Source: Myxococcales bacterium
Lineage (GTDB): Bacteria; Myxococcota; Myxococcia; Myxococcales; Myxococcaceae
NCBI GenBank assembly: GCA_009885595.1
Contig: VFKJ01000137.1
Span: 1 to 6,669, forward strand
Reading direction: 5' to 3'
DNA length: 6,669 nucleotides
The position numbers and the translations under genes are program-made. This document shows positions 1 to 5,550 of the stretch, piece by piece. How positions within the stretch are numbered: position 1 is the first letter of the stretch; every line of letters begins with the position of its first letter. Under the pieces are notes generated by a model, which worked only from the letters and a program-made list of their open reading frames with translations, was not told the DNA's origin and did not search any database.

Positions 1-149
1 GCAGGAGTGCTCGCCGCAGGACGAGCCGTCGGCACCGGCGGCTTCACGTCTTTCTTCAGGTCAGAGCGGGCCTCCGCGAGGAGCTGCTTGAACGGCTGGG
101 CTTTGGCGGCGGCCACCTGCAGGAGGGGACTCTTCGGATCGACCTTCAT
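1..149 (-). CDS. Hypothetical protein, N-terminal 49 residues (partial)
   Basis: Reading leftward from the ATG at 149-147, 49 codons are open to the edge of the window, so the C-terminus is missing. The visible peptide starts MKVDPKSPLLQVAAAKAQPF. It then has a charged, probably helical stretch (KQLLAEARSDLKKDVK, residues 21-36) and a Pro/Ala-rich part (PPVPTARPAAS). No signal peptide or membrane segment is visible, so a cytoplasmic protein is likely. A purine-rich sequence (AGGG, then TGGG) lies about 9 nt before the ATG and supports this start. Codon use is G/C-biased like its neighbours. I do not recognise the family. It lies 141 bp downstream of the secreted-protein gene on the same strand, so it could be the next gene of that unit or have its own promoter in the gap. 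Confidence 0.6.
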   Translation of the reverse strand, partial: MKVDPKSPLLQVAAAKAQPFKQLLAEARSDLKKDVKPPVPTARPAASTP

Positions 150-159
150 GGCGACCCAC

Positions 160-195
160 CCTGAGCATCCTCTGTGCCGAACGAATCAGCTCAGG
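160..195 (-). repeat. Inverted repeat overlapping the leader of the left-hand gene
   Basis: CCTGAGC at 160-166 is the exact complement of GCTCAGG at 189-195, with 22 nt between. On the minus-strand transcript this would form a 7-bp stem whose 3' arm contains the AGG at the start of the purine-rich ribosome-binding sequence before the ATG at 149. It could modulate translation or be a binding site. A 7-bp match in GC-rich DNA can also be chance. Confidence 0.3.
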
Positions 196-226
196 AGTTC
201 AAGGGGTTGCAGGACGACGCCAGTCC

Positions 227-245
227 GCTGGCAGGGCCCGCCAGC
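227..245 (-). terminator. Compact hairpin, possible terminator without U-tract
   Basis: GCTGGC at 227-232 pairs with GCCAGC at 240-245 around a 7-nt loop (AGGGCCC on the plus strand). It lies about 45 bp beyond the stop codon of the secreted-protein gene. A strong GC stem here fits transcription termination or 3'-end stabilisation. No T-run follows on the minus strand, so it is not a canonical intrinsic terminator. Confidence 0.25.
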
Positions 246-249
246 CACG

Positions 250-286
250 CACTGTCTGATTTCCACAGTATTTTCCAACGACAGTG
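250..286. repeat. 7-bp inverted repeat just after a stop codon
   Basis: CACTGTC at 250-256 and GACAGTG at 280-286 are exact inverted copies separated by 23 bp that are notably AT-rich for this window. The element begins 4 bp past the stop codon of the secreted-protein gene. It could be an operator or the base of a long-loop 3' hairpin. The two TTTCCA hexamers lie inside the spacer. Confidence 0.35.
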
Positions 287-290
287 GACC

Positions 291-1322
291 TCAGTGGGCA
301 AAGCCACCGGGCTGCTGCGGCGCGGTCCCGGTCAGCTCGTTGATGGCCACCGGGCAGGTGGCGATGTCCTGCGGGCGCCCGAGCAGCACACCACTCGACC
401 AGTCGCGATCGTCGAAGATCAACCCGTCGCGCACCTCGAGCTCGGTGACGGTCTTGTTCATCTCCCAGAAGCGCCCCTTGATCAGCACCCGCTGGCCGCG
501 GTGGAACTTCTCGATGTCGGAGTACTGCTTGCTCTGCAGCCGCACGTAGATGGTGACGGGGTCCACCTTCACCGGAGCCGTGGCGAGCAGGTTGACCTGG
601 TTCATGCGCGGGTCCTGGGGGATCCACTGCAGCACCGCGACCAGCTCCTCGGCCTCGGCGTCGCGGTAGCGCTTCTTCTTGTTCTTCCCCTTGGGCTGGT
701 TGATGCCGATGTCGAGCAGGGTGGCGCCGCCCCAGGCCACGTCGCGATCGAGGTAGGTGTCGCGGAAGGCGCCGATGACGTCGGTGGTGACCGCGCTGTT
801 CGCGTTGACCGCCTCGACGATGTAGCGGTCCTTGAGCACGGGAATGGTGAAGTACGCCGAGTCAGCGAAGAGGATCTGCTCGTTGATCATCTTGAGCTTG
901 CCCAGATCGATGAGCTTCACCTTCTTGTTGAGCGCGGTGGCGGTGGCGAGCCACTCGTCGGGCAGCCGCTTGTCGATCATGATCCGCCGCACCATCGCCA
1001 CCAGGTAGGCGACCGCGGGGAAGCCCGGCGTCGACAGCTGGGTCTGCACCGCGTCCTGCAGCTCGGGCGGGAGCGTGAAGTTCTCGTCGCGGCGATGGAT
1101 GACGGGGGCGATCTCCGCGAGCGCCACGAAGAGCCCGCCCAGCAGCTGCACGCAGCCGGGGTCCTCCGTGCCCGCCACCAGCAGCTTGCTGAACTTCGAC
1201 TTGGTGAAGCGGGCGTCCATCTTCTCTTCGCGGAAGTTGGGCGGCTTGCCGGTGCCGAAGATCTCTTCCTTCTGGGCGAGCGCGGGGGACGCGGTGAGCA
1301 GGACGAGCAGGAGGTATTTCAT
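291..1322 (-). CDS. Secreted/periplasmic protein, OB-fold-like C-terminus, unknown function
   Basis: This encodes 343 residues from the ATG at 1322-1320 to a TGA. Residues 1-16 (MKYLLLVLLTASPALA, then Q) form a short Sec signal peptide with an ALA-Q cleavage site, so the mature protein is exported. There is no lipobox cysteine. The body has a helical, hydrophobic region (about 55-115), a mixed segment (120-205) and a very basic KGKNKKKRYR stretch (210-219). The C-terminal segment, about 255-305, alternates beta-type stretches with the pattern FHRGQRVLIKGRFW. This resembles OB-fold domains of the tRNA_anti-like or NirD-like kind, but the resemblance is by eye only. Cysteines are few (C57, C323). 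There is no strong Shine-Dalgarno before the ATG; the start was chosen because it puts the signal peptide at the N-terminus. A longer frame upstream overlaps the transporter gene and is not credible. It lies 47 bp downstream of the MFS gene and is probably co-transcribed with it. Confidence 0.8.
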   Translation of the reverse strand: MKYLLLVLLTASPALAQKEEIFGTGKPPNFREEKMDARFTKSKFSKLLVAGTEDPGCVQLLGGLFVALAEIAPVIHRRDENFTLPPELQDAVQTQLSTPGFPAVAYLVAMVRRIMIDKRLPDEWLATATALNKKVKLIDLGKLKMINEQILFADSAYFTIPVLKDRYIVEAVNANSAVTTDVIGAFRDTYLDRDVAWGGATLLDIGINQPKGKNKKKRYRDAEAEELVAVLQWIPQDPRMNQVNLLATAPVKVDPVTIYVRLQSKQYSDIEKFHRGQRVLIKGRFWEMNKTVTELEVRDGLIFDDRDWSSGVLLGRPQDIATCPVAINELTGTAPQQPGGFAH

Positions 1323-1369
1323 CGAGGGCAAGGGTAGCACTGAGCGGCTGGACGGCCCCACCCGTCGGC
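1323..1369 (-). other. Short spacer between MFS and secreted-protein genes
   Basis: This 47-bp gap is too short for a typical independent promoter plus terminator. A weak stem (GACGG/CCGTC around a 6-nt loop on the minus strand) lies just after the transporter stop codon. There is no T-run and no clear promoter, so read-through from the transporter gene is the simplest reading. Confidence 0.4.
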
Positions 1370-2545
1370 TTATTCCGCGGCGGGAACCGGGGGCGCGCGG
1401 TGGGGCGTCAAACCCATCACCAGCGCGGGCAACAGCGCCATCACCGCGGCGTACCCGAACAGGCCATGCCCGCCGAGCACGTCGTAGAGGCCGCCGGACA
1501 CCCGGTAGCCCACCACGCCCCCGATGCCGAAGGTCGCCGCCGCGAAGAGCGTCTGTCCGGTGGCGCGCAGCGAGCCGGGCGCGCGCTTCACCATCCAGTC
1601 CACGGAGGCCAGGTAGAAGGCGCCGAAGGTGAACCCGTGAAGGAGCGCCGCGGCGATGATCAGCCAGGGGTGGCTCGTCACCGCCATCACCGCCCAGCGC
1701 GCCGAGCTCACCACGAAGACGCCGATCAGCAGCTTCTTGGTGCTCAGGCGCCCCGACCAGCGACCCCAGGTGATCATCACCAGGAGCTCCGCGCCCACGC
1801 CCACGCTCGCGCTCACGCCCACCACCCACGGCGGCAGGTGGAGGTCCCTCACGTGCGGCGCGAGGCTGCCGTGGTACGGCGCGCACGCGATCCAGTGCAG
1901 GCTGGTGGCGCAGAGGAAGAGGAAGACCTCAGGTTTCCGCGCCAGCTCCAGCGCGCTGTGGAAGCTGGGCTTGGGGCCCTCGTGAAAGCGCCCCGGCAGC
2001 CGCGCCAGGGTCAACCCACAGCCGAGCGCCGCCGCGGAGAGGAGCACCAGGGGCACCAGCACCGTCACCCGATCGATGTCCTTGACGAGGAAGCCGAACG
2101 GGAGCGAGGCGAGCACGAAGCCCAGCGAGCCCCAGCTGCGAATGCCCGCGTAGGTGCCGCCGTGCTGCTGCACGTGGTGGAGCGCCAGGGTGTCGGCGAG
2201 CGAGGTGATGCTGCTGGCGAAGGTGGCGTAGACGCCCAGGGCGAGCAGCGCGTCGCCGAACGTGGTGGCGCGGGCGAGCAGCCCGTAGCCCACCACGCCG
2301 CCCAGGGTGGATCCGAGCAGCACCAGCCCCGGCTTTCCCGTTCGATCGGCTAGCTGCCCCCACAGCGGGGGCATGAAGAGCGCGAACATCGGCCCCACCG
2401 CCAGCAGGGTGCCGGACTGGGCCCCGGTGAAGCCCAACGTCTTGAAGTACCCCGGCATGAAGGGCAGCGTGACGCCCACCGTCATGAAGAAGAGGACGTA
2501 GAAAAGGATGAGCGGATAGGGCCGCTCGCCGCGCTGGGCACTCAC
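1370..2545 (-). CDS. MFS transporter, LacY/HcaT-like (MFS_1_like) branch
   Basis: This encodes 391 residues and has the hydrophobic pattern of a 12-helix major facilitator permease of the inner membrane. The first helix is about 11-30 (PLILFYVLFFMTVGVTLPFM). The conserved cytoplasmic loop between helices 2 and 3 is GQLADRTGKP at 63-72, the classic G-x-L-a-D-R-x-G motif. YAGIRSWGSLGF at 132-143 matches the R-x-WGS-x-GF signature of the phenylpropionate/nucleoside-H+ symporter-like group (PF12832 type). RATGQTLFAA at 327-336 is also typical of that group. The length is normal. The GTG start at 2545-2543 was chosen because GAGGA lies 7 nt upstream and the transmembrane pattern begins right after it. 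Extending upstream would run antisense through the acetyltransferase gene. The substrate cannot be told from sequence; uptake of a sugar, aromatic acid or nucleoside, or drug efflux, are all possible. It is probably the first gene of a unit with the downstream secreted protein. Confidence 0.88.
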   Translation of the reverse strand: MSAQRGERPYPLILFYVLFFMTVGVTLPFMPGYFKTLGFTGAQSGTLLAVGPMFALFMPPLWGQLADRTGKPGLVLLGSTLGGVVGYGLLARATTFGDALLALGVYATFASSITSLADTLALHHVQQHGGTYAGIRSWGSLGFVLASLPFGFLVKDIDRVTVLVPLVLLSAAALGCGLTLARLPGRFHEGPKPSFHSALELARKPEVFLFLCATSLHWIACAPYHGSLAPHVRDLHLPPWVVGVSASVGVGAELLVMITWGRWSGRLSTKKLLIGVFVVSSARWAVMAVTSHPWLIIAAALLHGFTFGAFYLASVDWMVKRAPGSLRATGQTLFAAATFGIGGVVGYRVSGGLYDVLGGHGLFGYAAVMALLPALVMGLTPHRAPPVPAAE

Positions 2546-2563
2546 TGAGAATTCCTCTATACG
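2535..2563 (+). promoter_or_regulatory. Candidate sigma-70-like promoter for the GNAT gene
   Basis: TGGGCA at 2535-2540 (4 of 6 to TTGACA) and TATACG at 2558-2563 (4 of 6 to TATAAT) are separated by exactly 17 bp. Transcription would start around 2570, almost on the ATG at 2573, giving a leaderless or near-leaderless mRNA. That agrees with the lack of any Shine-Dalgarno before that ATG. The -35 box lies inside the first codons of the divergent transporter gene. Matches of this quality can be chance, so this is a hypothesis. Confidence 0.3.
2553..2557 (-). promoter_or_regulatory. Ribosome binding site fixing the GTG start of the MFS gene
   Basis: On the minus strand GAGGA is followed by 7 nt (ATTCTCA) and then GTG at 2545. 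This is the clearest Shine-Dalgarno sequence in the window, and it supports a non-ATG start at exactly the point where the protein's first membrane helix is about to begin. Confidence 0.7.
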
Positions 2564-2572
2564 GCGCGACTG

Positions 2573-3043
2573 ATGCCGGGCGATACCGCCGTAGAGATCA
2601 CCATCAGGCCCGTCGAGAACGAGGGCGAGCTGTTCCAGGCGCTGGCGATCCGCGAGATCGTCTTCATCGAGGAGCAGAGCGTCCCCGAATCGATGGAGCG
2701 TGACGCCGATGACGCGGCCGCGTTCCACGTGCTGGCCATGGCCGGCAAGCACGCCATCGGCACGGGTCGGCTGGTGAACCTCCCCCAGCCCCCGCCCGGT
2801 GAGTCAGGCGCGTGGGGCCGCATCGGCCGCATGGCGGTGCTGCAGAGCAATCGCAAGGGCGGCACCGGCAGCCGGCTGCTGGCCGCGCTGGAGACCGAGG
2901 CGAAGAAGCGCAAGCTCACCGGCATCCTCCTGCACGCGCAGCTCTCGGCGATGGAGTTCTACAAGCGCCATGGCTACGAGCCGCACGGCGCGGTCTTCGA
3001 CGAGGCGGGCATGCCCCACCTCGAGATGAAGAAGCGCTTCTAG
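2573..3043 (+). CDS. GNAT-family N-acetyltransferase, ElaA-like
   Basis: This encodes 156 residues, a usual length for a single GNAT domain that transfers an acetyl group from acetyl-CoA to an amine. The N-terminal part has IREIVFIEEQSVPESMERDADD (27-47), the R-x-x-V-F-x-x-EQ-x-VP-x-x-x-E-x-D pattern of the ElaA-like subgroup, followed by FHVLA (51-55). The acetyl-CoA binding motif A is at 83-105: beta strand GRIGRMAVL, then RKGGTG (94-99), which fits R/Q-x-x-G-x-G, then SRLLAALE. The C-terminal LHAQLSAMEFYKRHGY (120-135) and the MPHLEM end (147-152) are also typical. No signal peptide is present, so it is cytoplasmic. The ATG at 2573 has no Shine-Dalgarno; no better start exists between it and the conserved EITIRPV strand. 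It is the only plus-strand gene here, divergent from the MFS gene and convergent with the RND gene. The acceptor substrate is unknown. Confidence 0.9.
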   Translation: MPGDTAVEITIRPVENEGELFQALAIREIVFIEEQSVPESMERDADDAAAFHVLAMAGKHAIGTGRLVNLPQPPPGESGAWGRIGRMAVLQSNRKGGTGSRLLAALETEAKKRKLTGILLHAQLSAMEFYKRHGYEPHGAVFDEAGMPHLEMKKRF

Positions 3044-3052
3044 TCGAGGGAC

Positions 3053-5482
3053 CTACCAGTCCTTCTCCTGGACCGGCGGATCCCTGGGCACCACGTCGTC
3101 CTTGCCCAGCCCGCGCTTGAGGATCCGCTCGCGCAGCTCGATCAGCGCCGGGAAGAGCACCGTGGTGCCGAGGAAGGTGCAGAACACCCCCACGATCGCC
3201 AGGAAGCCCACGCTGCGCAGGCCGGCGTGGCGCGCGATCAACATCGAGGCGTAGCCGGCGGCGTTCGACGCGGTGGCCACCACCGCCGTCACTCCGGTGT
3301 GGCGCATGATGAGCGGCATCGAGCCGACGCCGTCTTCCTTGTAGCGATGGAAGACGTGCACCGAGTTGTCCACCGCGATCGCCAGCAGGTTGGGCAAGAC
3401 GACCACGTTGAGGAAGTTGAGCGAGATGTCGCCCAGGAACATCCCGCCGGGCAGGCAGGCCATGCCGGCGAACAAGGGCCCCGTCACCATCAGCGCGTGG
3501 GTGAACTTCTTGAGCGCGATCCAGATCGTGAAGAACACCACCAACGACGCCAGCCCCATCACCAGCGGGCCGTCCTGCCGGATGAGGGCGAAGATCTTCG
3601 CGGCGAGGCGGTTGGCGTCGAGGATCGGCGCGTGCAGCCCCGCGGCCTCGGAGAGGCGGCCCAGGGCGTTCAGATCGCCCGCCCAGGCCTCCAGCCGGCT
3701 CACCTCGGTCAACCCGAAGCGGGGGAAGAGCAGCACGAAGGTGCCCTTGGAATCGAACGGCTCGAAGCGCCGGCGGAACTCGGTGGGGAGCTCGTCGATG
3801 GTGTACGGCCTGGCCTGCGTCATCTCGATCAGGCGCTTGACCCGCTCGTCTTCCTTCTTCGAGTTGGGCAGCCGCTCGAGCAGGGTGCCCAGCTCGGCCA
3901 TGATCGAGAGCCGCTTCTCGGTGTCGGCTGGGAGCAGATCGTTGAGCGAGGCCACCTGGGCGATGGGGCTCTGGTCGCCCTTGGCTTTCTGCAGCTCGCG
4001 GGCGATCTCAGTGACCTTGCGCGCGCTCTCCAGGCTGTCCACCCACACCACGCCGGGGATCATGATGACCCCCATCTCCTTGGCGACGTGGACCTCGAGC
4101 TTGGCCGCGGGCGACTCGCCGGTCATCTTGAGCAGGTTGTTCTCGAAGCCGACGTTGTGGCTGACGGCCACCGAGCCCACCACCGCCAGGCCCATCACCA
4201 CGATGATCGTCACCAGCAGGCCCACCGGCGGTCGCCACACCGGCGGCTCCACCCGGTCGGGCGCCACGGGCTTGGGCTTTCGCAGCGCGAACCGCTCGGA
4301 GAGGAAGAGGAGCGCGGGGCCGAACGCGTAGGTGGCCGCCAGGGTGGCCATCACGCCGAAGGCGGCGATGCGGCCGAACTGCTTGAAGGCGTCGAACTCG
4401 GCGAACACCAGCACGAAGAAGGCGGCCGCGTTGGTGACGGCCGACGAGAGCGCGCCCCCGAAGGTCGCGTGCAGGGTCTCGCGCATCGCCTCGGTGGGCT
4501 CGAGCTTGCGGCGCTCTTCCCAGTACCGCATCGAGAGGTGCAGCCCGTACTCGATGCCCAGGCCCAGCAGGATCGCGCCGAGGAAGCCGGTGACCGGGTT
4601 GAGGTGGCCGACCAGCACCCAGGCGAACGCGAAGGTGGACGAGATGCCGATGCCCACCGGGAAGGCGACCACCGCGATGATCGCCGGGCGCCGGCTGATG
4701 GACAGGAGGATGATCAGCGTGAGGATCGCCGCGATCACGCCCGAGCGCGCGAGGTCGGCCTGGATGGAGTCGTCGTCCTCCACGCGCACTTCGTGGGCGC
4801 CGGTGTAGTGCAGCTCGAGCTTCGGGTACTGCTTGCTCAGCAGCGGGGCGATCGCTTCCTTCACCGCGGTGATCAGCTTGCGGTTGAAGTCGACGTCGGC
4901 CGGGGTCGAGGTGGCCTTCACCAGCAGGTAGAGCTCTTCGCCGTTCTTCGACTCGAGGTAGTCGCCGCGCGCGTTCTCCGGCGAATACTTCTTCTCGATC
5001 GCCTTGAAGTCGGGTGGGGGCGTCTCTTCGCCGAGGTCCACGTAGAGCGGGTTGGCGATCTTCCGCTCGTACTCGATGCGCGCCGCCAGATCGTTCTTGA
5101 GGTTCTGGAGGTTCTCGGTGCCCAGCAGCAGCAGCGCGCGCTTGGCGAGGAACTCGGTGTCGAACTTCCACTCCACGAAGCGCACCACGTCCTTGCGCGT
5201 CTCGATGGCGGCGGCGGCGTCCCTGGCGAAGGCGCGGCGGGTCTCCTGGCTGTCGCCCAGCACCTGCAGCATCAGGTAGCCGGTGCCGCCCGCGCGGTCC
5301 TCGATCTCCTTCAGGTCCTTCACTTCGGCGGTGGTCTTGGGGAGCAGCTCGGTGAAGTCGCCGCGGAAGCCCAGCTGCGCCGACATCACGCCGGCGGCGA
5401 CCGCGACCAGCACCGAAAGGGCGACGAGGCGCCACGGGCGGCGGGAGGAGACGGAGACCAGCCAGTCGAGGAAACGCTTCAT
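3053..5482 (-). CDS. MMPL-type RND superfamily transporter
   Basis: This encodes 809 residues with the duplicated RND layout of an inner-membrane exporter. Helix 1 (about 17-36) is followed by a large periplasmic domain (about 37-245) and helices 2-6 (about 247-396). Helix 7 (419-440) is followed by a second periplasmic domain (441-636) and helices 8-12 (637-780). Each half contains the central acidic motif. In half 1 it is LLGLGIEYGLHLSMRYWEE (305-323). In half 2 it is LLAIAVDNSVHVFHRYKE (699-716). The R/K-Y-x-E ending after each motif is typical of MMPL/HpnN-like proteins, which move lipids, hopanoids or other hydrophobic molecules. No adjacent hopanoid or lipid biosynthesis genes are seen, so the substrate is open. 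The ATG at 5482-5480 places a short basic N-terminus before helix 1; there is no strong Shine-Dalgarno. It lies 68 bp downstream of the Hsp70-like gene on the same strand, and its 3' end faces the acetyltransferase gene. Confidence 0.88.
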   Translation of the reverse strand: MKRFLDWLVSVSSRRPWRLVALSVLVAVAAGVMSAQLGFRGDFTELLPKTTAEVKDLKEIEDRAGGTGYLMLQVLGDSQETRRAFARDAAAAIETRKDVVRFVEWKFDTEFLAKRALLLLGTENLQNLKNDLAARIEYERKIANPLYVDLGEETPPPDFKAIEKKYSPENARGDYLESKNGEELYLLVKATSTPADVDFNRKLITAVKEAIAPLLSKQYPKLELHYTGAHEVRVEDDDSIQADLARSGVIAAILTLIILLSISRRPAIIAVVAFPVGIGISSTFAFAWVLVGHLNPVTGFLGAILLGLGIEYGLHLSMRYWEERRKLEPTEAMRETLHATFGGALSSAVTNAAAFFVLVFAEFDAFKQFGRIAAFGVMATLAATYAFGPALLFLSERFALRKPKPVAPDRVEPPVWRPPVGLLVTIIVVMGLAVVGSVAVSHNVGFENNLLKMTGESPAAKLEVHVAKEMGVIMIPGVVWVDSLESARKVTEIARELQKAKGDQSPIAQVASLNDLLPADTEKRLSIMAELGTLLERLPNSKKEDERVKRLIEMTQARPYTIDELPTEFRRRFEPFDSKGTFVLLFPRFGLTEVSRLEAWAGDLNALGRLSEAAGLHAPILDANRLAAKIFALIRQDGPLVMGLASLVVFFTIWIALKKFTHALMVTGPLFAGMACLPGGMFLGDISLNFLNVVVLPNLLAIAVDNSVHVFHRYKEDGVGSMPLIMRHTGVTAVVATASNAAGYASMLIARHAGLRSVGFLAIVGVFCTFLGTTVLFPALIELRERILKRGLGKDDVVPRDPPVQEKDW

Positions 5483-5550
5483 CTCGGAGCGGTGCGACTA
5501 GCGCCAATACGGGGACGCCGCAATCGTGTTGCGAACCCCCATTCCGCGCC
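5483..5550 (-). other. Spacer upstream of the RND gene
   Basis: This 68-bp gap lies between the stop of the Hsp70-like gene and the RND start codon. It has a small dyad, CGCAA/TTGCG at 5519-5533 with a 5-nt loop. I see only a poor promoter candidate on the minus strand (TTGCGG, 17 bp, TAGTCG) and no intrinsic terminator. It could therefore hold a weak promoter or simply join two genes of one transcript. Confidence 0.35.

Larger units (their letters stand above)
150..290. other. Intergenic region with inverted repeats
   Basis: This 141-bp gap separates the start of the partial left-hand gene from the stop of the secreted-protein gene, both on the minus strand. Part of it (about 250-280) is clearly less GC-rich than the surrounding genes. 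It contains a 7-bp inverted repeat just after the upstream stop (250-286), a 6-bp stem hairpin (227-245) and a 7-bp inverted repeat reaching the ribosome-binding region of the left-hand gene (160-195). The hexamer TTTCCA occurs twice, 12 bp apart, at 260-265 and 272-277. I could not identify a convincing sigma-70 type promoter. No open frame here looks like a gene. Confidence 0.6.

Noticed and set aside
174..1337. A 387-codon open frame on the plus strand, opposite the secreted-protein gene
   Set aside because: It has low-complexity composition, no recognisable motif, and is antisense to a gene with a signal peptide and normal codon bias. It is a GC-rich shadow.
1790..1835. GCCCAC/GCTCGC tandem-looking repeats on the plus strand
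   Set aside because: They encode a Val/Gly/Ala/Ser-rich membrane segment of the transporter (VVGVSASVGVGAEL), so biased codons and residue composition explain them.
1323..1886. Upstream extension of the secreted-protein frame into the MFS gene, giving 531 residues
   Set aside because: The added part is Arg/Gly/Ala-rich shadow sequence and would bury the signal peptide in the middle of the protein.
2549..2554. GAATTC palindrome in the divergent spacer
   Set aside because: A 6-bp palindrome alone is too short to argue for an operator, and its bases are accounted for by the spacer of the MFS ribosome binding site.
2546..2752. Upstream extension of the MFS frame to an ATG at 2752
   Set aside because: It is antisense to the acetyltransferase gene, and a good Shine-Dalgarno sits directly before the GTG at 2545.
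5519..5533. CGCAA/TTGCG dyad upstream of the RND gene as a terminator or operator
   Set aside because: A 5-bp stem with no T-run and no second copy is within chance expectation for this composition.
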